DNA of 50,971 nt from JBBDIM01 sp040880405 (GTDB lineage: Bacteria > Planctomycetota > Planctomycetia > Pirellulales > Pirellulaceae): contig JBBDIM010000014.1 in the NCBI GenBank assembly GCA_040880405.1, positions 1 to 50,971 of the forward strand, given 5' to 3'. Positions 1-8,764 of this stretch are shown one piece after another; the stretch's first letter is position 1; the number at the start of each line of letters is the position of its first letter. The notes below the pieces were generated by a model. That model ran no database searches, had not been told where the DNA came from, and was given only the letters and a program-made list of their open reading frames with translations. The translations under genes and the position numbers were made by a program.

Positions 1-47
1 GGAAAAAACACCAAAATGGGGGTGGCTTAGGTCCTGGTGTTTTCCCT
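1..47. terminator. imperfect hairpin at the left edge, possible terminator
   Basis: A 9-bp inverted repeat pairs AAAACACCA (5-13) with TGGTGTTTT (35-43), with flanking GG and CCC extending it. It could end a transcript from outside the window, but the 21-nt loop is long and no gene is visible to its left, so neither the direction nor the function is established. Confidence 0.25.
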
Positions 48-321
48 TGTTGGCCGTGAGAGCTAATTAAGGGAAGAGGGCCTCGGCTGCGGTTTTAAAA
101 TTCTCGGCCGCTTGGCCGCGCGTTTCCCCAATCGGGGGTCCACAAGATACAGCGCTCACAGGGCCTAAAACGGGCTCGACACCACAACCGGTACGACCCC
201 CGAATGGGCCAATCACCTGGCCGAGGGGCGGCCAGGAAAAAACCAGACGAGGGGTAAAGAATTCTCAATCGAGCAGCCCTGGGGAGGGGATTAAGCGACT
301 CAATTTGCCCGCCCAAGAACG
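48..321. other. intergenic sequence with no recognised feature
   Basis: This stretch lies between the edge hairpin and the terminator of the oxidoreductase gene. An open frame on the minus strand runs across it and into the terminator, but its translation is rich in Pro, Arg and Gly, matches no family I know and has no ribosome binding site. I see nothing else here. Confidence 0.4.
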
Positions 322-351
322 AAAAAAGCCCCTCACCAATGGTGAGGGGCT
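322..351 (-). terminator. Rho-independent terminator of the DoxX/oxidoreductase operon
   Basis: A perfect 11-bp stem, AGCCCCTCACC (327-337) with GGTGAGGGGCT (341-351), has a 3-nt loop. The six A residues at 322-327 become a U-tract on the minus-strand transcript. It sits 28 bases after the stop codon of the minus-strand oxidoreductase gene, as expected for its intrinsic terminator. Confidence 0.85.
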
Positions 352-378
352 CCGTTCCGTTGGTTGTGGGAAGTGGTT

Positions 379-2154
379 TTAGGCCAGATCCTCTTCCGGG
401 GTAGCGGGATGGTCGATGTCGAACCATTCGTCCTTGAACTCGACGTAACCCCCTTTGCCTTTATTGGACCGCTGGATTGCGAGCCGGGCGGTCAGGGCGA
501 TGACGGCATCGGCCATGGCGACCTTCGGTTCGCACTTCGGCCGGTTGGCGGGGTCCGGGTTGCGGATGCAGTAAGCCCAGTGCTCGATTTCCTCGGTATA
601 ACCACGGCTGGGTGGACCTTCACCCGCGGCCGCGGTCGCGGTCGCGGAGGCGGTTGAAGGACCCCCACTGGCTTGAGTATCCATGGTTGGGCCATCGGCA
701 CCATCCTTGACGGCCAGTTTGGTGTCGTTGGCAGAGCCGTTGCGATACAGCATCACTTCCGCTTCGCGGTCGAGCACCATGGTGCCCTTGGTACCCATCA
801 CCACTTCGCCGTAACCGCCGAAGCCATTCCCGTTGATCGACGAATAGGTGACGACGATCCGCTTGTTCGGGTCCTCATCGTACGAAGGAACCCCGGCCTT
901 TTTGTCTGGCCAGTTGCGACTTTCGTCGTAATAGCCGACATCGAAAGTCGGATCGTAGCCTGGTCCGGGGAACTCGAAGGTGCAGTAGACATGGTCGTCC
1001 GCATCGCGATCCATCGGGAACAGGTGACGTCCACCGACGGCATGGACCGCCATCGGATGAGCCTTTTTGCCATCTTTGCGGAGGGAGCTAATGAAGATCG
1101 AAGCGGCATCCAATTGGTGGCTGCCAAGTTCGGCCATCAGGCCACCACCGGTTCGGTCCCACAATCTCCAGCGACAGAGCTCTTCCAGGGCCGAGACGGT
1201 TCGCTGTCCGCCGCTTCCATCCGAGATGGAGAAGTCCTGGTAGCCATATTTGCCGGCATCGACGTTTTGGTCGTTGTTCCAGGCGGTATACATGGCCGCC
1301 AAGTCCTTCCATTGGACTCGTTTGACCGGATCGGTCTCCTTCTCGGCACGCTCGGTGAAGACCTTCATCTTATGGGCGATGTCGTCCAGGACTTTTCCAT
1401 TGGGGAGCTTTTCACCACCGGGGATTGGCTGGGCCCAGCTATCACGGCCAGGCAAGTTACCCCGATGCCACTGAGCCCGAATATGGTGGATTTCGCCCAG
1501 CAGGCCCCACCGCATCAGGTCCACCGCATTGTCATACAGCACGCTATAATGGCGTTGATGGCCGGTGGCGAGCAGCAGGTCCTTTTCGGCCGCCATGCGG
1601 CCCATTTCCTTACACTGCCCGACGGTGTGCGCCATCAGCTTTTCGGTCAGCACGTGCTTGCCGGCCGCCATGGCGTCCATCGAAATCTGTTTGTGAAGGA
1701 AGAGTGGTAGGGCGCAGACGATCGCCTCGACGTTGTCGTCTTTCAGCAGTTCCTCGTATTGCTCGTAAACCTTGACGTGTTTACGCGCTTCGTCCTCGGT
1801 GTTGTACCCGTAGACGCTGAGGATACCGGGCCGAGCCGCGTAGGCCGCGGGACTCGCATGGTCGCCGTGGAAGGCACGGTGGATGTTGTAAGGGCGGATG
1901 TCGCAGATGGCGACGATGTCGACGTAGTCGGGGTTGCAGGCACCAATCAGGACACTCCCTTCGTCACCGGTACCGATCACGCCAATCCGAACGGGATCTT
2001 TCACCTTCGAGTAGCCAAAGTACATGGCACCCAAACCGGCTCCGGAGACCGCACCTGCGGCGACCACGCCCTTAAGGAAGTCACGCCGGGAGACGCCGAG
2101 AGCTTCGCTGAAGTTACCTTTACCAACCGCGATTTCTTCGGGGGTCAAATTCAT
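379..2154 (-). CDS. Tat-exported Gfo/Idh/MocA family oxidoreductase
   Basis: 591 residues. The family consists of NAD(P)-dependent dehydrogenases acting mostly on sugars and inositols. A twin-arginine signal SRRDFLKG (residues 22-29) precedes a hydrophobic Ala/Gly stretch, so the protein is probably folded with cofactor and exported by Tat. The Rossmann nucleotide-binding loop GTGDEG is at 61-66. The usual EKP motif appears as EKL (171-173), after a typical AGKHVLT strand. A GSHQLD segment in the C-terminal domain matches the family's substrate-site histidine region. A low-complexity Ser/Ala/Thr/Gly insert lies near residue 510. An upstream frame would add 91 residues, but ATG at 2154 is preferred because AGGAGA precedes it and the Tat signal then lies near the N-terminus. 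The start overlaps the DoxX stop as ATGA, implying translational coupling. The exact substrate cannot be read from sequence. Confidence 0.9.
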   Translation of the reverse strand: MNLTPEEIAVGKGNFSEALGVSRRDFLKGVVAAGAVSGAGLGAMYFGYSKVKDPVRIGVIGTGDEGSVLIGACNPDYVDIVAICDIRPYNIHRAFHGDHASPAAYAARPGILSVYGYNTEDEARKHVKVYEQYEELLKDDNVEAIVCALPLFLHKQISMDAMAAGKHVLTEKLMAHTVGQCKEMGRMAAEKDLLLATGHQRHYSVLYDNAVDLMRWGLLGEIHHIRAQWHRGNLPGRDSWAQPIPGGEKLPNGKVLDDIAHKMKVFTERAEKETDPVKRVQWKDLAAMYTAWNNDQNVDAGKYGYQDFSISDGSGGQRTVSALEELCRWRLWDRTGGGLMAELGSHQLDAASIFISSLRKDGKKAHPMAVHAVGGRHLFPMDRDADDHVYCTFEFPGPGYDPTFDVGYYDESRNWPDKKAGVPSYDEDPNKRIVVTYSSINGNGFGGYGEVVMGTKGTMVLDREAEVMLYRNGSANDTKLAVKDGADGPTMDTQASGGPSTASATATAAAGEGPPSRGYTEEIEHWAYCIRNPDPANRPKCEPKVAMADAVIALTARLAIQRSNKGKGGYVEFKDEWFDIDHPATPEEDLA

Positions 2155-3056
2155 TTCTCGTCTCCTTGAACGGGGGTGCGACCTTGACAGCATTTTGAGC
2201 AAAGATTCCAAACGATGAAATCCAACCCAGCAAACCGGCCCGCACCTACAGCGGCCAGTAGTAGTAGCGCAACAAATTCTACCGACTGATAATAAACCGG
2301 GTCGGCTCCGTAACTTCCAGGCCACTGAGAGGCCATCACTTGCAGCAGAAATCCAGCCCCTGCTAGGGCGGCTAACCGTGTTCCGAGCCCCACAATTAAC
2401 AGTACTCCCGTCAAAAACACGACCCACGTGACGATCATGTCGGTGCGTCCTTGGGCGGGATTCGTCGTCGAAACGAGGGGTTGATCGGCGGTACTTAACT
2501 CCTGACCGATGCGGTTCAAGTCGTCGACAAAATCGACCTCGAACCGAGCCAGAGGTCCCGTCCAGCGGTTAAGTTTTCCGTACAACTCGCCATCTTTCTT
2601 CGCGAGACGATCCTCGTAGTACGGGATGCCGCGTTTGCCGCTGTTTTGGCGATCTTGTTCGTAACGCTCAACTTCCAGGAAGTATTCCTGAATCTCTTCC
2701 TCTTTTTCGGCCAAGTAATAGTCGATCCGCCCATAATACGAATTGAGGAGCGTTTCGGCGACCTTTTTTCCGTCGTCATTCAGGTTGTAGCGGGATACCG
2801 CTTGGTCGTGATACTTTTGACCACGCTGCTTAATGTATTCTGGGTCGAAGCGTTGATGACCGTACAGGTCGTGGGCCAAGCTTCGAAATTGCTCGGAAAA
2901 TGGCCCCTTCGCCGATCGCAAGAACGCGGTTGAGGAAAAATCTCCGCTGACGATCTTTTTTGATCCTTCTTTAAAGAAATGCCAGCCAATTACGACTCGC
3001 AGCACCACCAGAATGATGACTGTGAGTAAACCTATTTGATACTTTGACGTACTCAG
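2151..3056 (-). CDS. DoxX-like membrane protein with a large soluble insert
   Basis: About 301 residues from the CTG proposed here. An N-terminal membrane segment (about 7-27) ends in the DoxX-like signature VVIGWHFFKEG. Two or three further segments lie at about 205-250 and 262-285. Between them is an unusually long hydrophilic stretch of about 170 residues, rich in Glu, Lys and Tyr; typical DoxX proteins are only about 130-150 residues. A GTG at 3008 would cut away most of the first membrane segment. The CTG at 3056, eight bases after GAGGAG, restores it, and an in-frame TGA at 3069-3071 excludes anything longer. The gene is first in a two-gene operon with the Tat oxidoreductase, overlapping it by ATGA. 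DoxX relatives act in membrane redox or quinone-linked roles, so this one may pass electrons for the exported dehydrogenase; that is inference. Confidence 0.8.
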   Translation of the reverse strand: MSTSKYQIGLLTVIILVVLRVVIGWHFFKEGSKKIVSGDFSSTAFLRSAKGPFSEQFRSLAHDLYGHQRFDPEYIKQRGQKYHDQAVSRYNLNDDGKKVAETLLNSYYGRIDYYLAEKEEEIQEYFLEVERYEQDRQNSGKRGIPYYEDRLAKKDGELYGKLNRWTGPLARFEVDFVDDLNRIGQELSTADQPLVSTTNPAQGRTDMIVTWVVFLTGVLLIVGLGTRLAALAGAGFLLQVMASQWPGSYGADPVYYQSVEFVALLLLAAVGAGRFAGLDFIVWNLCSKCCQGRTPVQGDEK

Positions 3057-3507
3057 GGAATCGTCTCCTCAGGCAAGCGTCCGTGGTGGGGTAGCTAACA
3101 AAGGGCCCTTGCCCCCAATCCGCTTGTGCGGATTGCGAACCCGCTCCGGGGTTCGAATTTCGTCGCGGAGCAAATCCGGCTCCGTCGACGCGACCGCTGT
3201 GCGGCAGCAGAGGATCAGGTGAGATCCGTTGGCCCAATATCAACTGCCCTGAAACAATGAAGGCAAACGATTAGCACATAGCTAGGGGATGATTAAAGGC
3301 TCAATTTGAATTTTACCCGCTTTTGCCAATAATCAAAGGGCTACATGGACCCCTTTCCCGGGGAGTATGCCTATTTCTACGCCCAAAAGTCCGCAAATTG
3401 GACTTTGATTCCCTGCCAAACGTGGGAAACCGACGTCGAATGCACAAGATTTGGACCGCTCACGTTCCTAGCGAGACAACGCGAAGACTGAGCGGTTGGG
3501 GGCCGCG
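3057..3507. other. intergenic region with hairpin array and weak stem
   Basis: This is the 5' region of the DoxX operon and the 3' region of the MATE gene, both minus strand. The leader side has the hairpin array annotated separately at 3116-3204. Nearer the MATE stop, AAAGTCC (3386-3392) pairs with GGACTTT (3400-3406) around a 7-nt loop. This weak stem could help end MATE transcription but has no good U-tract. Short open frames here have no family resemblance. Confidence 0.4.
3116..3204 (-). promoter_or_regulatory. array of adjacent short hairpins upstream of DoxX
   Basis: Three perfect inverted repeats stand almost end to end. An 8-bp stem has a 4-nt loop (3116-3135), a 7-bp stem has a 6-nt loop (3136-3155), and a 6-bp stem CGGAGC/GCTCCG has a 7-nt loop (3166-3184). 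A fourth 4-bp stem, CCGC/GCGG, follows at 3194-3204. If the DoxX promoter lies above 3204, these would fold in the 5' leader of the operon mRNA. No riboswitch class is recognised. A dispersed intergenic repeat is an alternative. Confidence 0.35.
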
Positions 3508-4902
3508 TCAGGCGGGATCGATGACCTGCATTGTCTTCCAATATCCGGCCAAGAAGCGGGCCAAGTGAATCGACGCCAGCAGAAACACCCAGACGGTGAA
3601 CATGGCCCAGACACCATGAATGCCTACCCAGTTGAGGTACAGTCCAATCCCCGCGACCAAAATGAGAAGCGTCGAAACGCACAAACTTAAAAGCATGACA
3701 AAGCGGATATCGCCCGCTCCCTTCAAGGCACTGACCATGATCAAATTGATAGCGTCACAGACGCAAAACAGAGCGACAAACTTCAGTAGCACCACAACTA
3801 ACGCGCGTAGTTCGGCGAATTCCTCTGGTGGCATTCCCAGGCTATGGGCCATCAAGAATAGATCCGGAATCAGCCAGTAGGCGAGTGCCATGCCACCGCT
3901 GTACGCGATGGCAACCGCAAGCCCCGACCAGGTAGCAGTTTCCGCCGTGACAGGCGAACCCTTGCCGATTTCTCGACCGACCAAGGTGCTTACGGCAATC
4001 CCGATCCCAATCAGCGGTACAAAAGTCAACGCGTTGATATCGATTGCCAGACTCGTCGCTGTCAGGGCCTGCGTTCCCAATCCTCGGAGGATGAAGCAGA
4101 AGGCGGTAAACGTCGCCACCTCCAGGAAAACTTGCACCCCGTTGGCGGCCCCATATCTCCAGATCCGAGATATCAGTCCCACCTCTGGTGGTCCACCTCC
4201 CAGAAGCCGAAATTGGTCGTTTCGCGCATCCTGACGCAATAGAATTAAGTAGATCGCCACCTTGTACCATTGGCTCAACGCGGTGGCGATGCCGGCCCCG
4301 GTAATTCCTTCCAACCATGCCCCCAGGAAGCCGAAGATTAGCACGCCGTCGACCATGACATTTAGCAGGCAGGAGCTGATCTCCACGAGCATCACGATTC
4401 GAGTAAAACCCCGCCCTGTGTAGAAACAGGACATGGCGGTCGCCATGACCGAGGCGCCGGATCCGAAAGCCAAAATCCGAAAATATCGGGCCTCAAGCAC
4501 GGAAACTTGAGGATCGGTGCCGGTTGCTTCGAAGATGATTCCGGCCATCGGAATGAACAGCAGAAAAAGGGGCACGGAATAGAGGCCGAATCGGATTCCG
4601 GCTCGGATCACTCCACCGATCCGTTCCGGCTGATTCGCGCCATCATATTGGGCGACAAAGACGTTCAGATAGGAGGCAAGCCCAATCGGAAAGCAGAGCA
4701 CCATGAAATGCAGCATCCCTGCGGGAAGGGCCGCCGCCATCGCTGCAGGAGAGTACCAGAAGAGAAATAACCGGTCGACAAAACTCGTCATCGACCAAGA
4801 GGCGGTAGATACCACCAACGGAAGGGCGATCCACAACAATTCGCGGATTCCACAGGGGCGAGCCCACCAGCTGGGGGTCGCATTAAGGGCGTGCTGAGTC
4901 AT
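3508..4902 (-). CDS. MATE family multidrug/toxin efflux transporter
   Basis: 464 residues and strongly hydrophobic, with about twelve predicted membrane helices in two similar halves, the normal size for MATE (NorM/DinF-like) exporters. These inner-membrane antiporters expel organic cations, drugs or metabolites using Na+ or H+ gradients. Family-like features include the N-terminal run LLWIALPLVVSTASWSMTSFVDRLFL, here broken across the first two helices, and FVAQYDGA after the second. The second half begins near residue 245. The ATG at 4902 has a purine-rich GGCGGAAAACGG just upstream but no textbook Shine-Dalgarno sequence. The gene stands alone, divergent from the dehydrogenase at 5181 with about 280 bases between starts. 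Substrate and coupling ion cannot be told. Confidence 0.88.
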   Translation of the reverse strand: MTQHALNATPSWWARPCGIRELLWIALPLVVSTASWSMTSFVDRLFLFWYSPAAMAAALPAGMLHFMVLCFPIGLASYLNVFVAQYDGANQPERIGGVIRAGIRFGLYSVPLFLLFIPMAGIIFEATGTDPQVSVLEARYFRILAFGSGASVMATAMSCFYTGRGFTRIVMLVEISSCLLNVMVDGVLIFGFLGAWLEGITGAGIATALSQWYKVAIYLILLRQDARNDQFRLLGGGPPEVGLISRIWRYGAANGVQVFLEVATFTAFCFILRGLGTQALTATSLAIDINALTFVPLIGIGIAVSTLVGREIGKGSPVTAETATWSGLAVAIAYSGGMALAYWLIPDLFLMAHSLGMPPEEFAELRALVVVLLKFVALFCVCDAINLIMVSALKGAGDIRFVMLLSLCVSTLLILVAGIGLYLNWVGIHGVWAMFTVWVFLLASIHLARFLAGYWKTMQVIDPA

Positions 4903-5180
4903 CCGTTTTCCGCCGAGTGCCTACCGTCGCATTGGTTTGGCCGAAGCAGGCCCTTCGTGTGCGAACAAACGGCCCATCCTATCTTTACTTCAACAGACAG
5001 ACGAGGCCCTGGATGGTTCACCTGAATTCCACTGGGGACCCCCTTTACGCCACATTCGCCGCACGCCCACGGAAAATTGGGAGAGCATCCGCATAGCGTG
5101 TTGAACATTCCTTGCGTAACATATCCCTTTCACCCATTACGCCCAAGTCAAAACGGCGCATAGCACGCCGGAAAGTACCG

Positions 5181-6176
5181 ATGTCGACGTCCCCCCTTAC
5201 AATCGCACTCTGCTATCAAACCCAACCGCACCATGTTCGCCAGATCGAGGCTTTGGTGCCTAATGCCCGCGTGATTGACGCGGGGCAAGAGGGGATCGCC
5301 GAGGCGATTTTGGACGCAGACATCTATTTCGGCCACGCCAAGGTCCCCATCCCCTGGAACCAAGTAGTGGAACAGGGAAGACTGAAGTGGATTCAATCCT
5401 CGGCGGCCGGCATGGATCACTGCCTGGTGCCGGAGGTCATCGGATCGGATATCCTCGTCTCCAGCGCTTCCGGTGTCTTTGCCAATCAAGTTGCGGAGCA
5501 GACGTTGGCCTTGCTCCTGGGACTCATTCGCTCTTTGCCCATTTTTTTTCGTCAGCAACAGCGGAAGGAATATATCCGCCGTCCGACCGGAGACCTCCAT
5601 GGCAAAACGGTTGGAATTGTCGGACTAGGGGGCAATGGTCGGCGGATTGCGGAGGTCCTGAAATCGTTCCAGACGAGGATCCTCGCGACCGATCTCTTTC
5701 CCTATGATCAGCCGCAATCCGTCGACGAGCTCTGGCCCGCCGATAAGCTGCAACAGCTATTGAACAATTCGGATATTGTGGTCTTAGCCCTGCCGCTAAA
5801 CTCGGAAACTTATCACCTGTTCGACCAAACGCGGTTCGATGAGATGCGTGACGGCGCAATTTTTATTAACGTTGCCCGCGGCCAAGTCGTCAAAGAGGCC
5901 GATTTGGTGTTCGCCGTTCAAAGTGGTAAACTCTCCGCGATCGGGATCGATGTCGCGGAAATTGAACCCCTTCCAGAGGAAAGTCCGTTGTGGGAAATGG
6001 AAAATGCGATCATCACTCCGCACGTAGGAGCCCAAAGCGCCAGCCGCAACGACGACGCCACCGATCTTTTCTGCGAAAATCTGAAGCACTACTTACGCAG
6101 CGAACCGTTGATTAATCTGGTAGATAAGAAGTTGGGTTTTCCCAAACGGTCTCGTCCTATCAAAGGCAAGTCGTAA
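5181..6176 (+). CDS. D-isomer-specific 2-hydroxyacid dehydrogenase
   Basis: 331 residues, a normal length for the family that interconverts 2-keto acids and D-2-hydroxy acids with NAD(H). The Rossmann fingerprint GLGGNG is at residues 148-153, inside the signature HGKTVGIVGLGGNG. The catalytic set is visible: Arg233 in NVARGQ, Glu262 in EIEPLPEE and His281 in ITPHVGAQS. The short catalytic-domain segment QSSAAGMDH is also characteristic. An ATG at 5112 is possible, but its 23 extra residues are basic and not family-like. ATG at 5181 has GGAAAG six bases upstream and begins directly at the first beta strand. Substrate is undetermined; glyoxylate/hydroxypyruvate-type reductases are the closest general class. 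The gene stands alone, followed by a kinase on the same strand about 175 bases later. Confidence 0.9.
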   Translation: MSTSPLTIALCYQTQPHHVRQIEALVPNARVIDAGQEGIAEAILDADIYFGHAKVPIPWNQVVEQGRLKWIQSSAAGMDHCLVPEVIGSDILVSSASGVFANQVAEQTLALLLGLIRSLPIFFRQQQRKEYIRRPTGDLHGKTVGIVGLGGNGRRIAEVLKSFQTRILATDLFPYDQPQSVDELWPADKLQQLLNNSDIVVLALPLNSETYHLFDQTRFDEMRDGAIFINVARGQVVKEADLVFAVQSGKLSAIGIDVAEIEPLPEESPLWEMENAIITPHVGAQSASRNDDATDLFCENLKHYLRSEPLINLVDKKLGFPKRSRPIKGKS

Positions 6177-6351
6177 TAGTGAAGAGCCCATTACTATCGT
6201 GCGGTTTCGTATCCGCCGACGGCCCCTCCCCAAGGAGCCGAAAAAAAATGCCCCAAACTTTGTGGACCGATCCAATCTCGGCCACGTATGATTGAAATCC
6301 ATCGTGAGTACTACCCCCGAGCCCTCCGATGCTGACAGGAAGTCGTCTCGC

Positions 6352-7482
6352 ATGCTTACCACGACTCGACAAAACGTTCATCCAACAATAGCGTTGGAGG
6401 AAAATACCTCCAAAAAGTGTCCATCAGATCTTCTTGACCGCTACGAACAACTGGTCCATGCCAAGCGATCGAGTTGGACAGAGCACTACGCCCTGTTGCG
6501 ACTGCTTGGCTCCGGTGGCCAAGGTTTGGTCTTTCTCAGTGAACGAAAAGGTGCCAACGGATTCACGATACCGCTTGCGGTAAAGATTTTCTCGCCGGAA
6601 CGGTACGAGTCGGCCGCACTTTACGAAGAGGCGATGGCCCGGATCGCACGCGTTGCCTCGCGTGTCGCTCAGATCCAGCAACACAACTTGCTGGAAGTCC
6701 ACAATTTTCTCGACTCCCGGTCGATCCGCGTCATGATTATGGAATGCGTGGACGGATTCGACCTCCAGCAGCTTTGCACGCCCGGAATGGTCGAACGCAT
6801 TCGGGGGCGAATCACAGAAGAACGTTGGCGTTACATCAACGAAGTGATCGTCACCACCGGTCCCAGCCAACCTCGCTTCAAGCCTGGCGTGGCGGTTGCG
6901 ATTGTCCGCGACTGTCTGGCGAGTTTAGCGGCTTTACACCGTGAAGGAATCGTGCATGGAGACGTTAAACCCTCCAATATCATGCTCAAGCGAACCGGCG
7001 CGGCCAAGTTAATTGATATCGGTTCAGCCTTTGAAATCGACAACCCTCCCGGTTCGCGGACCTGTACCCCCGCCTATGCTTCGCCCGAGGTATTGGAGGG
7101 AAACGAGGCGTCTCCACGCAGCGATTTGGCAAGCTTGGGCTATGTGTTGTTGGAACTATTGGCCGGCCAGTCCCTATTCGGCCAAATCAGCAATTATCGT
7201 GACCTGCTAGAGGCCAAACGCTTCCTGGCCCAGCGATTGCACGAGTTCTTGCCAGACGAAGTGGCCTGCAATGAACTGCTGATGAATTTCTGCCGTCGCC
7301 TAATCGCACCCGACCCGGCCCGAAGGTTCCCTTCTGCTGAAGACGCCGACTTTCGTAGCGGAGGTGCCGCCGCCTTCCATCGTCAACTGGTCAAAGGTGA
7401 TTTGGCCAGTGAATACGAAAATGAAATCAGACTCTGGATCGAAGAGCTGAAGCAATTCGAGAATGAACACCAAAGGGGCTAA
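6352..7482 (+). CDS. Ser/Thr protein kinase-like protein, HGD/DIG variant
   Basis: 376 residues from ATG 6352, chosen because AGGAAG lies nine bases before it; TTG 6292 and GTG 6304 are in-frame alternatives. The kinase domain fills most of the protein. The glycine loop is GSGGQG (53-58), the ATP lysine lies in AVKIF (Lys78), the catalytic loop is HGDVKPSN (Asp204), the metal site is DIG (Asp222) rather than DFG, and the APE segment appears as SPEV. Replacement of Arg in HRD by Gly marks it as a non-RD kinase, so activation-loop phosphorylation may not be needed. Lys and both Asp residues remain, so catalysis is plausible. There is no membrane segment or sensor domain, so it is probably cytoplasmic. 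An insert of about 40 residues precedes the catalytic loop. It converges with the DUF1080 gene, 38 bases away. Confidence 0.87.
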   Translation: MLTTTRQNVHPTIALEENTSKKCPSDLLDRYEQLVHAKRSSWTEHYALLRLLGSGGQGLVFLSERKGANGFTIPLAVKIFSPERYESAALYEEAMARIARVASRVAQIQQHNLLEVHNFLDSRSIRVMIMECVDGFDLQQLCTPGMVERIRGRITEERWRYINEVIVTTGPSQPRFKPGVAVAIVRDCLASLAALHREGIVHGDVKPSNIMLKRTGAAKLIDIGSAFEIDNPPGSRTCTPAYASPEVLEGNEASPRSDLASLGYVLLELLAGQSLFGQISNYRDLLEAKRFLAQRLHEFLPDEVACNELLMNFCRRLIAPDPARRFPSAEDADFRSGGAAAFHRQLVKGDLASEYENEIRLWIEELKQFENEHQRG

Positions 7483-7520
7483 ACCAGCATGAACTCGCCC
7501 CATTGCGTGTCGCCCCGCCT

Positions 7521-8312
7521 TTACATCCGCTTCACGCCCGCCTCGCTGAGGATTTTCTTTCCCTCCTCCTCGCCGATCTCGCGGACAAAGAGGTTGCGCC
7601 AGCGGATTTCACCGCCATGCGTTTGAAGCATGATGGGACCTTTCGCGGGAAGCGGCGAGGAGCGGTCCCAGTAATTTTCCATAACAGCGGCGTCCACGAC
7701 TAACTTATCGTTGAGCCAGACCCAGGTGACGTCGCCAATCTGGCGGATGCGAAACTCATTCCACTGGCCGAAGTCCCGATCGGCCAATACCAAAGGGTCA
7801 CGCCCCGGTGCTTCGGGGTGGTTGTTAAACAAACCGCCGGAGCCGAGATGGGGACGCCGCGTGGGGCGTTTCTCATCGTAGGTTTGGTTCCAGTCCCAAA
7901 TCTGCACCTGGGGCGTGCCACGGAGGTAGATGCCGCTATCGGCTTTGGCCACTGTCTTGTACTCGATTAGGAGCTCGATATCTCCGAACTCCTCTTCCGT
8001 CGTCGCGTAAGGGCCTTTGCCGTCGTTGACCAGTTCTCCGTTCTCGATGGTCCAATATTGCGAAAATTCTTCCCGCTGCTTTGCCAGATTTTGTTCTTTC
8101 TTTTCCCCCTCCAGTTTGACGACGCTATGGGGGTTCAAGCCGTACCAACCCGAGAGGCTTTCGCCATCAAAGAGTGCTCGAAAACCTGCTGGTGGTTTGG
8201 GCTCCTCTGCGGATGCGGAACCAGCGGACGAGGTGACCACCGCCAAGATGGCGAGCGCAAAAGCGATCAGAGAAAGCTGAGATAACACGAGATATCGGAA
8301 AGCGAATTTCAT
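7521..8312 (-). CDS. secreted DUF1080 (3-keto-disaccharide hydrolase-like) protein
   Basis: 263 residues. A signal peptide (about 1-35, basic start, long hydrophobic core, SASAEE cleavage region) precedes one DUF1080 domain, a concanavalin-like beta sandwich. Typical motifs are FRALFDGESLSGWYG (start of the fold), WTIENGELV, YGTTE-like then DIELLIEYKT, SGIYLRGTPQVQIWD, WNEFRIRQIGDVTWVWLNDKLV, and the closing PIMLQTHGGEIRWRNLFVREI strand, here described by segment. Members of the family hydrolyse 3-keto-glycosides and are greatly expanded in planctomycetes. The protein probably works in the periplasm on oxidised sugars. It stands alone on the minus strand, convergent with the kinase and divergent from the sugar isomerase gene. 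Its actual substrate is unknown. Confidence 0.9.
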   Translation of the reverse strand: MKFAFRYLVLSQLSLIAFALAILAVVTSSAGSASAEEPKPPAGFRALFDGESLSGWYGLNPHSVVKLEGEKKEQNLAKQREEFSQYWTIENGELVNDGKGPYATTEEEFGDIELLIEYKTVAKADSGIYLRGTPQVQIWDWNQTYDEKRPTRRPHLGSGGLFNNHPEAPGRDPLVLADRDFGQWNEFRIRQIGDVTWVWLNDKLVVDAAVMENYWDRSSPLPAKGPIMLQTHGGEIRWRNLFVREIGEEEGKKILSEAGVKRM

Positions 8313-8764
8313 GGTGTTGGCTCCAAGGGAATTGTCGACTGAGAGACTGGCCGGTGAATAAGTCGTTATTGTAACATGGGTAAACGGAAAAGATGAGGCG
8401 CGAACTCACCAGTGAGGCCGGAATTCCTGTGAAAATTAACGAACGACGACAAGTCGAGTCTGTTTAAATTGAGTGAACTTGCACCCATATTTGCACGCCG
8501 CATGATTCAAATCGTTACCTTCCGTGAAGTGCCAAGATTGAAGATTTGCCGGAATTTGGATTATCCTCGTCTGCGCAAAGCCTCGCCCAAGGTTGAGGTA
8601 CTTCAGGCCATCAAATGCTACGCCCAGTGCCGGGTACGCCGGTGTGTCAGGTTGTAATTCGAGGGAAGGTGATCTAAATTTCGGAGACGATTCGCCCCCA
8701 CGTGGGACTCGCGGTCGCTCGCCTCTCGATTTTCCCCGCGCAAATCAACCTGAAAGGACAAGCC
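8313..8764. other. divergent intergenic region between DUF1080 and the isomerase
   Basis: About 450 bases hold the 5' regions of two divergent genes. I see no convincing family-level ORF, RNA gene or strong inverted repeat. A TTGAAG followed 18 bases later by TATCCT (about 8536-8565) could be a weak promoter facing the isomerase gene, but this is only a pattern match. Confidence 0.35.

Noticed and set aside
95..427. minus-strand open frame near the left edge
   Set aside because: It runs through the terminator hairpin and the 3' end of the oxidoreductase gene, with random-looking composition.
673..1710. 345-codon open frame antisense to the oxidoreductase gene
   Set aside because: It mirrors the codon pattern of a well-supported family gene, has no ribosome binding site and no recognisable domain.
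2155..2427. N-terminal extension of the oxidoreductase of 91 residues
   Set aside because: It would cover the end of DoxX and put the Tat motif over 110 residues from the start; AGGAGA before ATG 2154 is better.
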